DNA from: JBALVO01 sp036961445
GTDB lineage: Bacteria > Pseudomonadota > Gammaproteobacteria > Pseudomonadales > Halieaceae
Assembly: GCA_036961445.1 (NCBI GenBank)
Contig: JBALVO010000103.1
Coordinates: 1 to 13,865 of the forward strand
Reading direction: 5' to 3'
DNA length: 13,865 nucleotides
Shown: positions 1 through 7,944 of the stretch, one piece after another
Layout of the letters: the number at the start of each line of letters is the position of its first letter
How positions within the stretch are numbered: the stretch's first letter is position 1
Translations under genes and position numbers: made by a program
Notes under the pieces: model-generated
Told to the model about the DNA's origin: nothing
Seen by the model: the letters and a program-made list of their open reading frames with translations, nothing else
The model's database searches: none

Positions 1-2508
1 GATGCTCTTGATCTGAACCATTTCAGTAACATATCTGGAAACCAAAACGTCACCAGTTACTTTTTGGCAGACAAGGTTCGAACGAATACTAATGCGATGG
101 CTGCGGCCGGTGGTACTGGAACCGCTTTTCCATTGGGTGATCCGCAGGCAGTATTGAAAACTCTTAGATTAATTTTTGGTGATATTCTCAGCGTGAGCAC
201 CACGTTTGTAGCAGCCTCTGTGCCGACTAACGTATTTGACCGGGCCAAGGCCGTAGACAATATCTTTTTCGCCCTGTTTCAGGCCGAGGCGGAGCCACGT
301 TGGAACGGGAATGTGAAGAAACTGCGGGTCGCCCCTCTTACGATCACCGATCCGCAAGATCCGTTTTTCGGCGCTTCGGTGCCAATCATCGCCCAGGCCA
401 ACGCCTTTGGCGAATTAGATGACCCACCGGTGCGCGCTATATCCGCCACCGATGGCAGAATTCTTGATGATGCCCTCACTTTCTGGACCGATCCGGCCGG
501 AGAGGGTGTGACTCCTGCCGGTTGTACAGACGGCACGTTGCCGCTGGAGCCTACGGAATTCTGCGGCACGGATGGTCGCTCTATTACGCGCGGAGGCGCT
601 GGCCAGAACATCACCGGGTATCTTGGTGGAGCGGTCGGGACCGATAATAGCGGTAGCAATAGACAGGTCTTTACAGAAGACCCCAATACCCCCGGGGTGG
701 GCCTGGGGCTGGATACGACGATGGACCTGACCAACCTTCTCGATTATCTCGATCCTAATAGCACGCTCGACCCAATTGACGAAGTGGCAACCATTGGCTG
801 GATTCGTGGAATCGATACCTATGATGCTGACGCTGACAGTGACGTTACCGATAACCGCCCCTGGCTGATGAGCGATCCCATGCACTCGCGCCCATTGGTG
901 GTGAATTATGGTGTCCGTCCAGAAGAGGCAGGATCCCGCGATCCTAACAATCCTGAAATTTACTTGTTTTTTGGTACCAACGACGGCGTCGTTCATTTTG
1001 TCAAGAACACGGAATCAGATGGCAATGAGTCGGGCCAGGAGGTCAGGGCCTTTGTGCCACTGGAAATGCTGGGCATGCAAAATACTTTGGCCCGGAACTT
1101 CGCCCAGTCTGCACCACCACACCCTTATGGTATGGATGGCGAAGCTGTTTCCTACGTATATGATGCGGACAGAGATGGCAATGTAGAAGCAGGTGATAAT
1201 GATTATGCAATGGTATTTATAGGCCAGCGGCGCGGAGGAAAGGGTTATTATGCGTTCGATGTGACCAATCCGGCGGCTCCGGCGTTTAAGTGGAAAATAA
1301 CCAACCAGACCCCCGGCTTTGAGCAGCTGGCACTAACCTTTTCTACACCCGTAGCAACGACGCTGGATTTGGGTGACACACTGGGTGGAGATGATGACGG
1401 CGATGCGGATACCCCCGTGTTGATTTTCGCCGGTGGTTATAACGGCGGCTGGAGCGGCACATCTCGGGTCGGCAAAGACCTTGGTGATGCTGACGATACA
1501 GTGGGTAATGCCATTTATGTGGTCAACGCCTTGACGGGCGATCTGATCTGGCGGGCCATAGGGCCCGGAGCTGCGGTCTGTACTGATGATGACGACACGC
1601 ATTGTGTCGCTGCCATGGTTGATAGCATACCCACGGCGTTGGCGGTGATTGATTCGGATAACAACAATGTTGTTGACCGCGCCTATGTGGGTGATACGGG
1701 CGGTAACATTTGGCGGGTCGAATTGACCGAGTTTAAGTACAAAGTTACAGGTACTGAACTACGCGATGATGACAATTGGTATGTCACCCAGCTGGCCCGC
1801 TTAGGCGGATCCGGGGCTAACGATCGCCGTTTCTTTCACGCACCTGATTATGTCAAGGCGCGGGTGACCGCAACCGGCGCCAGCTACGACGGCGTGATCA
1901 TTACCTCTGGCGATAGAGCCCATCCCAAAGGCACCGCTACACAAGATTATGCCTTTATGATCAAGGATTCGTTTATAACCACCAATGCTAATAGTGCAGT
2001 GTTAAAAGATCGTGCGCCCTTTGTGATAGATAATCCCACGGAGTCCATTCCAACCGGCCTCTTTGATATTACGGATGCTTGTCTTACCGGAGAGGAGACA
2101 GCGTGTACGGGAGCGGATATCACTAACGGGTGGAAGCTTAAGTTAGAAGCCGATGGTGAAAAAGGACTTTCCCGGCCGTTGACGACGAATGGCGTGGTTT
2201 TGTTCACCACGTATTTGCCAAATAAGGGGACTGCAGCGGAAGTGTGTGAACCCTCAGAAGGCAGTGGTCGTGTCTACCTGGTCAATTTGAGTGACGGTTC
2301 GCCAGCTTTCGATCTCGCTGCGGAGATTGGGGTCATTGATAAAGCGGACCGATGGTCTGATATTGGCCCTGGCATACCCGGTGATGTTATCCCTTATGAG
2401 GATTATGTACTGATTCCTGGCAAAGGCATTGGCGGCAGGCAGATATACAATATCAAAGGACGTAGCCTATGGCGTGTTTACTGGAAAGAGGAGGGTGTTG
2501 ATCAATAA
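1..2508 (+). CDS. pilY1: PilY1, type IV pilus tip/biogenesis protein (5' truncated by window edge)
   Basis: The reading frame is open from base 1, so this is the C-terminal 835 residues of a larger protein; the N-terminal signal peptide and any von Willebrand-like domain lie upstream. PilY1 is an exported pilus-associated protein that primes pilus assembly with the minor pilins and acts in adhesion and retraction. Seen here: a family-typical segment at about 190-330 (FVAASVP, then WNGNVKKLRV), then the PilY1/PilC C-terminal beta-propeller from about 862 (WLMSDPMHSRP, FFGTNDGVVHF, AFVPLEML, GGKGYYAFDVTNP). Two calcium-loop candidates are visible: DADRDGNVEAGD (1162-1197) and DSDNNNVVD (1651-1677). 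The second sits directly before RAYVGDTGGNIWR, the position I recall for the calcium site of Pseudomonas PilY1. A four-Asp run lies between two cysteines (1579-1605). The stop overlaps an ATG by one base, and pilE follows. A TTG at 64 could be mistaken for the start but is internal. The family call is secure; binding residues are inferred. Confidence 0.93.
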   Translation, partial: DALDLNHFSNISGNQNVTSYFLADKVRTNTNAMAAAGGTGTAFPLGDPQAVLKTLRLIFGDILSVSTTFVAASVPTNVFDRAKAVDNIFFALFQAEAEPRWNGNVKKLRVAPLTITDPQDPFFGASVPIIAQANAFGELDDPPVRAISATDGRILDDALTFWTDPAGEGVTPAGCTDGTLPLEPTEFCGTDGRSITRGGAGQNITGYLGGAVGTDNSGSNRQVFTEDPNTPGVGLGLDTTMDLTNLLDYLDPNSTLDPIDEVATIGWIRGIDTYDADADSDVTDNRPWLMSDPMHSRPLVVNYGVRPEEAGSRDPNNPEIYLFFGTNDGVVHFVKNTESDGNESGQEVRAFVPLEMLGMQNTLARNFAQSAPPHPYGMDGEAVSYVYDADRDGNVEAGDNDYAMVFIGQRRGGKGYYAFDVTNPAAPAFKWKITNQTPGFEQLALTFSTPVATTLDLGDTLGGDDDGDADTPVLIFAGGYNGGWSGTSRVGKDLGDADDTVGNAIYVVNALTGDLIWRAIGPGAAVCTDDDDTHCVAAMVDSIPTALAVIDSDNNNVVDRAYVGDTGGNIWRVELTEFKYKVTGTELRDDDNWYVTQLARLGGSGANDRRFFHAPDYVKARVTATGASYDGVIITSGDRAHPKGTATQDYAFMIKDSFITTNANSAVLKDRAPFVIDNPTESIPTGLFDITDACLTGEETACTGADITNGWKLKLEADGEKGLSRPLTTNGVVLFTTYLPNKGTAAEVCEPSEGSGRVYLVNLSDGSPAFDLAAEIGVIDKADRWSDIGPGIPGDVIPYEDYVLIPGKGIGGRQIYNIKGRSLWRVYWKEEGVDQ

Positions 2509-2555
2509 TGTTGTTGGTTAACGCTTTGGGTAGCAATGCCTACTGGACAAACCCT

Positions 2556-2562
2556 GGAAGGG
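2556..2562 (+). promoter_or_regulatory. Ribosome binding site that supports the pilE start at 2568
   Basis: GGAAGGG lies 5 nt upstream of ATG 2568. This start gives the canonical six-residue prepilin leader. An earlier in-frame ATG at 2508 also has a purine-rich run upstream (2487-2495, 12 nt away), so both starts are physically possible, but the leader length favours 2568. Confidence 0.6.
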
Positions 2563-2567
2563 CCGAA

Positions 2568-3035
2568 ATGAATAAAGTAACAGGCTTTACGCTAATTGAA
2601 CTAATGATCGTCCTGGTGATTCTCAGTATTTTATTGCTGGTGGCGCTTCCGGCTTATCAAAGTTCAGTGATTAAGAGTAATCGTTCCGCCGGGAGAGGCA
2701 TATTACAAGATGTTGTTGCCAGGCAGGAGCAATATTTTATCAACAATAAGACCTATGCTGACACTCTCGAAAAATTAGGTTATGGCGTAGATGGAGCGGA
2801 TGCTTTTTATGTCAATAAGCTGGTAGATCGATATCCTTCGGCTACTGGTGATGCGGTGTACCAGATCGGTGTTAATTTAATCTCTACCTTGAATTATGAG
2901 GTCACAGCGCTGCCTAAAGGGCTGCAATTGAAAGATGACAGATGCCAGGGATTCAGAATCACTGAGAATGGCGTTAAAACTAATGTGGATGCAAGTGATA
3001 CTGCTGCCCCGGGTTCCCTTGATGAGTGTTGGTAA
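2568..3035 (+). CDS. pilE: Type IV minor pilin, PilE-like
   Basis: This is a 155-residue prepilin. The leader MNKVTG is followed by FTLIELMIVLVILSILLLVALPAYQ: Gly6 is the PilD cleavage site, Phe7 becomes the methylated N-terminus, and Glu11 is the conserved Glu+5 of the mature pilin. The hydrophobic alpha1-N helix spans about 7-31. It is followed by the segment typical of PilE minor pilins (RGILQDVVARQEQYFINNKTYADTL) and a C-terminal disulphide-loop pair, Cys126 and Cys154, ending in DECW. Minor pilins of this class form the priming complex at the pilus tip with PilY1 in the inner membrane and periplasm. It sits 59 nt after pilY1, probably in the same operon. P. aeruginosa has a small pilY2 gene between pilY1 and pilE; none is seen here. 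The codons of the first half are notably AT-rich compared with genes further right. A longer form starting at 2508 would add 20 residues before the leader and is less likely. Confidence 0.88.
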   Translation: MNKVTGFTLIELMIVLVILSILLLVALPAYQSSVIKSNRSAGRGILQDVVARQEQYFINNKTYADTLEKLGYGVDGADAFYVNKLVDRYPSATGDAVYQIGVNLISTLNYEVTALPKGLQLKDDRCQGFRITENGVKTNVDASDTAAPGSLDECW

Positions 3036-3057
3036 ATTCCAGGGATTTAACTCAGGC

Positions 3058-4440
3058 TCAATCTTCGAGATTTAATTTTTTCAACCGATACCGCAAGCTG
3101 CGAAAACTGATTCCCAGCAGCTTGGCGGTAGCTGTTTTATTCCAGCGCGATTCTTCCAGTGCTGCGCTGAGAATTTGTCGCTCAATGTCCTCCAGGTAAG
3201 CTTCCATATCACCGTAAGCTTCTTGCGCTGACCAGCCCAGGGTAGCGTTGCTGTCGTCAGTCTTTCGGGTTTTCGCTGATGGACTGCGCGGCGCAGATTT
3301 GGAGAACTGCAATTCGGCTGCGCTAATCATTCCCCCATCAGACAGTGCCAGGGCGCGTTCCAGTATGTTTTCCAGCTCGCGCACGTTGCCGGGAAAATCG
3401 TATTCAGATAATGCGCCAATGGCGGACTTGTCCAATAGAGTATCTGCATTGCCCTCTTGGTAAGCAATGCGCGTTAGTATGCCGGCGGCCAGTTCTGGTA
3501 AATCCTCCATGCGTTCCCGCAGGCTCGGTACCTGTACATCGATAACGTTGATGCGGTAGTACAGGTCGTTGCGAAAACGCCCGGCCTCCACTTCTGCCGC
3601 CAGGTCTTTATGGGTGGCACTGAGCAGGCGTATATCGGTGGCATGCTCTTCATTGGCCCCGACCGGGCGCACCGTTTTTTCCTGTATGGCGCGCAGTAAT
3701 TTCACCTGCATGGCCAGCGGCAGGTCGGCGACCTCGTCAAGGAACAGGGTGCCACCGGCGGCTGCCTGGAATAAGCCGATCTTGTCCTGGGTGGCGCCGG
3801 TGAAGCTGCCTTTCATATGGCCAAATAGTTCACTTTCCATTAAGTCCGGCGGTATGGCGCCGCAGTTTACCGCGACGAAACTGCCGGCTGCGCGGGGGCC
3901 ATTGTTATGAATGAGCCGGGCGACGACTTCCTTGCCGCTACCGGATTCGCCATTAATATGCACCGGCGCCTGGCTGCGAGCGAGTTTACTTATCTGCTCG
4001 CGTAGTACTTGAATGGCCGGTGCGCGGCCAATCAGGTCTTGGTCTACTGCGTCCTTCAGCTTGCGTGTGTCTCCGTCGAGTTGCAGCGCAGTGCCAACGA
4101 GCTTGCGCAAAGCCTCCAGCTCAATCGGTTTGCTGATGAAATCAAAGGCACCGGCTTTCAGGGCGGTAATGGCCGTTTCCACACTGCCATGGGCGGTAAT
4201 CATGGCGACCGGGATATGGGGGAATTCCTGCTGGATGTATTCCACCAGGGTGATGCCGTTGCCATCGGGTAAGCGCATATCGGTCAGGCACAGATCCGGT
4301 TTTAATTCGGCCACTTTTTGCTGTGCCTCAAGCAGCGTCGCCGCACTGTAGGTATTGAGGCCCATTCTGCTGAGGGTGATATCCAGCAGTTCCCGAATGT
4401 CCGGTTCATCATCGACGATTAAAACGCTTTGTACTGTCAT
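3058..4440 (-). CDS. pilR: PilR, sigma-54-dependent response regulator of type IV pilin genes
   Basis: At 460 residues it has the usual NtrC-family length. Domains: a receiver at about 5-118 with acidic pair Asp10/Asp11, phosphoacceptor Asp54, Thr82 and Lys104; an AAA+ sigma-54 interaction domain at about 137-365 with Walker A GESGSGK (164-170), a sigma-54 contact loop GSFTGA, and Walker B LFLDE; and a Fis-type helix-turn-helix at about 415-457 (WNKTATAKLLGISFRSLRYRLKKL). The GSFTGA variant with Ser in place of Ala is, as I recall it, also present in P. aeruginosa PilR, so it is not a defect. The family is phosphorylated by PilS and activates sigma-54 transcription of the major pilin gene. 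The gene lies 9 nt downstream of pilS on the same strand with only a weak Shine-Dalgarno, which suggests translational coupling. It runs convergent to pilE with 22 nt between stops. The assignment is strong because of the sequence and the adjacent pilS. Confidence 0.96.
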   Translation of the reverse strand: MTVQSVLIVDDEPDIRELLDITLSRMGLNTYSAATLLEAQQKVAELKPDLCLTDMRLPDGNGITLVEYIQQEFPHIPVAMITAHGSVETAITALKAGAFDFISKPIELEALRKLVGTALQLDGDTRKLKDAVDQDLIGRAPAIQVLREQISKLARSQAPVHINGESGSGKEVVARLIHNNGPRAAGSFVAVNCGAIPPDLMESELFGHMKGSFTGATQDKIGLFQAAAGGTLFLDEVADLPLAMQVKLLRAIQEKTVRPVGANEEHATDIRLLSATHKDLAAEVEAGRFRNDLYYRINVIDVQVPSLRERMEDLPELAAGILTRIAYQEGNADTLLDKSAIGALSEYDFPGNVRELENILERALALSDGGMISAAELQFSKSAPRSPSAKTRKTDDSNATLGWSAQEAYGDMEAYLEDIERQILSAALEESRWNKTATAKLLGISFRSLRYRLKKLNLED

Positions 4441-4449
4441 GGGTATGAT

Positions 4450-6129
4450 CTAAAGGGCTCTTTGGTTTAATGAAATACGAAAACAGCTCTCGCCGTGTTT
4501 TGTGGGGTGATAAATGAGGTTGGCATTGTTTATCTCGCACAATTCCTTGCACAGGTATAAGCCCATGCCACTGCCTTCCTCCACAGTGGTAAAAAAAGGT
4601 TCGAACAGTTTGGCCTGATCCGATGCTGCCACTCCTGTGCCCGCATCGACAATATCCAACAGGCACTGATGGGTCGTAAAGTCGAGACTCACCAGTATTT
4701 TAGCGGTTTCGATGTTGGCTACCAGCTTACTATGGCGTAGTGCATTGTCCAGCAGGTTGGCGATCACGCGCTGCAGATTTTCCGGATCAAACTCCACCAG
4801 TAGTTCTTTGTACTCACAATCGATGGTGACCTCCGCGGCACGATTGAGGGTCTTGAGATAGCTACTCACAAAATCGTTAAGCCAGTCGGCCAATTGCAGG
4901 TATTCGGGTTTAGGCGGTTCCCGCCGGGATATCTGCATGACACTTTCCACGATCTGGTTCACGCGCTCGCAGTGATGCTGGATGATATCCGCCATGCGGT
5001 GGTCAGGGCCAGACAGCTCCTGTGATTCCTGCAACAACTGTGCGGCATGGCTTATTGCCCCCAGTGGATTGCGGATTTCATGGGCGATGCTCGCTGTGAG
5101 GCGTCCTAGTGAGGCGAGCTTCAGAGATTGGGCGTATTGCGTGATGGGTGTGTAATCCTCTACAAATATCAGTGTTTCCTGGTGGCCGTTGGGTTGTAAT
5201 GCCCGAAAATGAGCAATCACCAACGGACTGTTATCCGCTATTTTGAACGGCTTGGCCCGATGCACACCGGTGTCTTTCCAGTGCTCAAACTGGTACGCCA
5301 GTTCAGTGCAGTAATCGGCCAGTTGTCGCCCCTGTTCTACGGTTAATGGCCTGTCCGGGGCCAGCAGGCCGGTGGCGGACTTGTTCATTACGCGCACCAC
5401 GCCGTCGTTGTTAACCAGCAGGATGCCCGTCTCCATATGTTGTACGATCTGCTCGTTCAGGCGTTGTAGGGTGTACAGATCGCTGGCTCGATTGCGCGCC
5501 AGTTCCTCGGCCCGACCCAGGCGATGGGAGATGGCCTGGACCATTATTGACACGCCAAAAATAAGTATGCCCAGTAAGCCGGCGGGGAATAGAGCGCCGC
5601 TATCGAGCCCGCCATAGAGAATCAGTCGCAGTGTATCCAGTAGTATGGCCAAAACACTCAAAGCGGCGATTAACGTGGCCAGGGTGCGGTTGGTCACGAG
5701 CACAGCGCTGGCGGCCACGGTGATTACCAGTAACACTGGCAGGCCGCTGACCATGCCTCCGCTGCTGTCTGCCAATACAATAATAGCCGCGATGTCCGCC
5801 AGGAACACCAGTAGCAATAACCTCTGGTCCAGGCGGGTGGACAGCGATCCTACTAGAGGAACACTGGTTGCCAGATAAGCCAAGGCAACGCCCATGTACA
5901 GCGTTGGATTAAGTGCGCCGACTAACTGCCGCGTATTGGGGCTCACCAGCATCATCAGTAACACCAGTGCGAGTAATGACCGGTAGGCGACATAGATACG
6001 AAACAGTGCCAGGTTCTGCTGGCCTGCTGGCTGCGCTGATGGCTGCGTCAATATGGCGGGGCGGTTCAAGTTCGGGGCTGCCTGTTTGTCCGGGTACTGT
6101 CTTTTGAGTGTCTTAATTGTAACAGGCAT
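4450..6129 (-). CDS. pilS: PilS, membrane sensor histidine kinase partner of PilR
   Basis: This is a 559-residue kinase. A polar, Gln/Pro/Ala-rich cytoplasmic N-terminus of about 42 residues precedes about six hydrophobic segments (roughly 44-62, 77-95, 103-120, 127-145, 149-172, 180-200). Next comes a PAS-like region (about 220-325, containing MNKSATGLL and LIFVEDYTPITQYAQ). The transmitter follows: an H-box with phospho-acceptor His350 (ASIAHEIRNPLGAISHAAQLL), N-box NLLDNALRH (458-466), G1 DAGTGV (495-500), F-box FEPFFTT (509-515), and G2 GSGMGL (519-524). All kinase boxes look intact. In the family, PilS resides in the inner membrane, senses pilin level through its membrane segments, and phosphorylates PilR. 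It is the first gene of the pilS-pilR unit and is divergent from nadE. The start at 6129 lacks a strong ribosome binding site. The N-terminal tail appears longer than in the P. aeruginosa protein as I recall it, so a later start cannot be excluded. Confidence 0.95.
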   Translation of the reverse strand: MPVTIKTLKRQYPDKQAAPNLNRPAILTQPSAQPAGQQNLALFRIYVAYRSLLALVLLMMLVSPNTRQLVGALNPTLYMGVALAYLATSVPLVGSLSTRLDQRLLLLVFLADIAAIIVLADSSGGMVSGLPVLLVITVAASAVLVTNRTLATLIAALSVLAILLDTLRLILYGGLDSGALFPAGLLGILIFGVSIMVQAISHRLGRAEELARNRASDLYTLQRLNEQIVQHMETGILLVNNDGVVRVMNKSATGLLAPDRPLTVEQGRQLADYCTELAYQFEHWKDTGVHRAKPFKIADNSPLVIAHFRALQPNGHQETLIFVEDYTPITQYAQSLKLASLGRLTASIAHEIRNPLGAISHAAQLLQESQELSGPDHRMADIIQHHCERVNQIVESVMQISRREPPKPEYLQLADWLNDFVSSYLKTLNRAAEVTIDCEYKELLVEFDPENLQRVIANLLDNALRHSKLVANIETAKILVSLDFTTHQCLLDIVDAGTGVAASDQAKLFEPFFTTVEEGSGMGLYLCKELCEINNANLIYHPTKHGESCFRISLNQRAL

Positions 6130-6309
6130 TTGCTGGAAAATGAGCGAGCGAAATACGCACTAGCGATCAGGCACCTGCTGTGCAAATCTCGTCTGAATGC
6201 GTTTGTGAACGTCGATCCGACTCGTAGCGTCTAACGACAAAGAGGCTGGCTAAACTCGTCGCTTTTCCGGACAATACCGCTCCTGATATAGCTTTACTTG
6301 AGAATGCTC
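6130..6309. other. Divergent intergenic region between pilS and nadE
   Basis: These 180 nt must hold promoters for pilS-pilR (leftward) and nadE (rightward) unless nadE is read from elsewhere. I see no consensus sigma-70 pair and no sigma-54 -24/-12 element. A weak extended -10-like TGATATAG lies at about 6284-6291. No small ORF with a good ribosome binding site was recognised. Confidence 0.4.
6300..6303 (+). promoter_or_regulatory. Short ribosome binding site supporting the nadE start at 6310
   Basis: GAGA ends 6 nt before ATG 6310. Two earlier in-frame starts exist, TTG 6298 and ATG 6304, but neither has a purine-rich site at proper spacing. Starting at 6310 puts the conserved AQMNTLVGD strand close to the N-terminus, as is usual for the family. 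Confidence 0.4.
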
Positions 6310-7941
6310 ATGACCACCCTGAACGTCCTGATGGCCCAGATGAATACCCTTGTGGGGGACTTTGAAGGCAATACCGAAAAAGTTATCCAGGTAATACAGC
6401 GCGCTGAACAGCAGCGCGACGTACCCGTGGTGGTGTTTCCCGAGCTGACGCTGAGCGGCTATCCCCCGGAAGACCTGTTGTTGCGACCCAGCATTGCCGT
6501 GCGGGTAAGCCAGTCGCTGGAAAAAATCTGCGCGGCAATGACCGGCTCGGCCTATGCGGTGGTCGGTTACCCGCTGCGCGAAGACGGCAAACTCTATAAT
6601 GTCGCCGGTGTGCTGCACCGCGGGCAGGTCATTGCCCAATACCGCAAACAGTGTCTGCCTAATTACCAGGTATTTGACGAAAAGCGCTATTTTAGTTCCG
6701 GCAGCGAGGCCTGTGTCGTGAACATTGCCGGCGTACCGGTGGGCCTGAGTGTGTGTGAAGATATATGGGAGGACGGGCCTACCGCTCAGGTGGCAGCAGC
6801 AGGGGCTAAACTATTATTGAATCTCAACTCATCGCCCTATCACCGCGGCAAGCGCGGCGAGCGTTGGGCGTTGGTGGCAGAGCGGGCGCGGAAGTGCGGC
6901 CTGCCCATTGTCTATGTCAATCAGGTGGGCGGCCAGGACGAGTTAGTCTTTGATGGTGGTTCATTTGTGGTTGCAGCCGACGGCACCTTGGCCGCAGCGG
7001 CACCCAATTTCGAAGAGAGCGACTACTGGGTGCAGCTGGATTTTGGTACTGGGCCCGCGCAGGTGTCAGGCCTTAAAGTGTTTCCGCCGCTGGATGAATT
7101 GGCCGCCACCTGGCGCGCCCTGGTTGTTGGGGTTCGCGATTATGTGAATAAGAATCGCTTTGGCGGGGTGGTAATGGGTTTGTCCGGAGGTATAGATTCT
7201 GCTCTCACCCTGGCGATTGCAGTGGAGGCACTGGGTGCGGAGCGGGTTGAGGCAATCATGATGCCCTTTCGCTATACCTCGCAAATGAGTGTCGAGGATG
7301 CGGCAGAACAGTCCGACACGCAGGGTGTGAATCACAAGGTCATTTCTATCGAGTCGATCTACGAATCGTTTATGGCCAGCTTGCAAGATGAGTTTGCTGG
7401 CATGGCGCCCGATACCACCGAGGAGAACCTGCAGGCCCGCTGCCGCGGCGTGTTGCTGATGTCCATATCCAATAAAAAGGGCTTACTGGTGCTCACTACT
7501 GGCAACAAGAGTGAGATGGCAGTGGGTTACTCCACGTTGTATGGCGATATGGCCGGTGGTTTTGACGTACTAAAGGATGTGCCCAAGACGCTGGTGTTCG
7601 ATCTGTGTCGTTACCGCAATACGCTGGGGCCCTGTATCCCACAGCGAGTTATAGATCGTCCGCCGTCGGCGGAACTGGCCCCCGACCAGAAGGATGAAGA
7701 CAGCCTGCCACCGTATGATGTGCTGGATCGTATTTTGGAGCTGTACGTAGAGGAAGATTACAGCGCCGAAGCCATCATTGCATCGGGCATGGACCGGGAG
7801 CAGGTGAATCGCGTGCTGCGCCTGGTGGATTTGAATGAATACAAACGCCGCCAGGCACCGATAGGCGTGCGCATTACCCGCCGTGGGTTTGGGCGGGACC
7901 GGCGTTATCCCATTACCTCGGGGTGGAGTATCGGCGACTAA
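6310..7941 (+). CDS. nadE: Glutamine-dependent NAD+ synthetase
   Basis: This 543-residue two-domain enzyme makes NAD+ from deamido-NAD+, ATP and glutamine, the last step of NAD biosynthesis, in the cytoplasm. The N-terminal nitrilase-fold glutaminase (about 4-250) has the complete Glu-Lys-Cys triad: Glu45 (VFPELTLSGYPPEDLLL), Lys113 (YRKQCLPNY) and Cys149 (SVCEDIWEDGP). The C-terminal synthetase (about 270-543) has the ATP pyrophosphatase loop SGGIDS at 292-297, then TTGNKSEMAVGYSTLYGDMAGGF and the terminal FGRDRRYPITSGW typical of the proteobacterial form. This is the long glutamine-using type, not the short ammonia-dependent type of E. coli. Its first codons hold several ATGs; 6310 is chosen on spacing. 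Its stop is only 3 nt from the stop of bamD on the opposite strand, and no terminator hairpin is visible between them. The function is secure. Confidence 0.96.
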   Translation: MTTLNVLMAQMNTLVGDFEGNTEKVIQVIQRAEQQRDVPVVVFPELTLSGYPPEDLLLRPSIAVRVSQSLEKICAAMTGSAYAVVGYPLREDGKLYNVAGVLHRGQVIAQYRKQCLPNYQVFDEKRYFSSGSEACVVNIAGVPVGLSVCEDIWEDGPTAQVAAAGAKLLLNLNSSPYHRGKRGERWALVAERARKCGLPIVYVNQVGGQDELVFDGGSFVVAADGTLAAAAPNFEESDYWVQLDFGTGPAQVSGLKVFPPLDELAATWRALVVGVRDYVNKNRFGGVVMGLSGGIDSALTLAIAVEALGAERVEAIMMPFRYTSQMSVEDAAEQSDTQGVNHKVISIESIYESFMASLQDEFAGMAPDTTEENLQARCRGVLLMSISNKKGLLVLTTGNKSEMAVGYSTLYGDMAGGFDVLKDVPKTLVFDLCRYRNTLGPCIPQRVIDRPPSAELAPDQKDEDSLPPYDVLDRILELYVEEDYSAEAIIASGMDREQVNRVLRLVDLNEYKRRQAPIGVRITRRGFGRDRRYPITSGWSIGD

Positions 7942-7944
7942 GAG

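Noticed and set aside
64..66. TTG as the start of pilY1
   Set aside because: The same frame is open to base 1 and encodes sensible protein before the TTG, with no ribosome binding site; the gene simply enters the window.
415..996. 193-codon minus-strand open frame inside pilY1
   Set aside because: The plus-strand pilY1 frame has family motifs throughout, while the antisense product has no recognisable domain or start signal. Same judgement for the antisense frames within rluD (9310-9792) and clpB (11331-11819, 11895-12275, 12301-12687).
1330..1345. Sigma-54-like TGGCAC element that PilR might act on
   Set aside because: It lies inside the pilY1 coding sequence and lacks the downstream TTGC half at proper spacing. 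No good -24/-12 element was found in any intergenic region of the window.
3036..3057. AAAT/ATTT inverted repeat between pilE and pilR as a terminator
   Set aside because: The stem is only about four A-T pairs and there is no GC core or T tract.
3569..3910. 113-codon plus-strand open frame inside pilR
   Set aside because: It is the reverse of the conserved AAA+ domain of PilR; no ribosome binding site or domain was seen.
6130..6309. Possible sigma-70 promoter TTGCAC (minus strand) for pilS
   Set aside because: At 17-nt spacing the -10 (TAGTGC) is a poor match, so I do not list it as a promoter.
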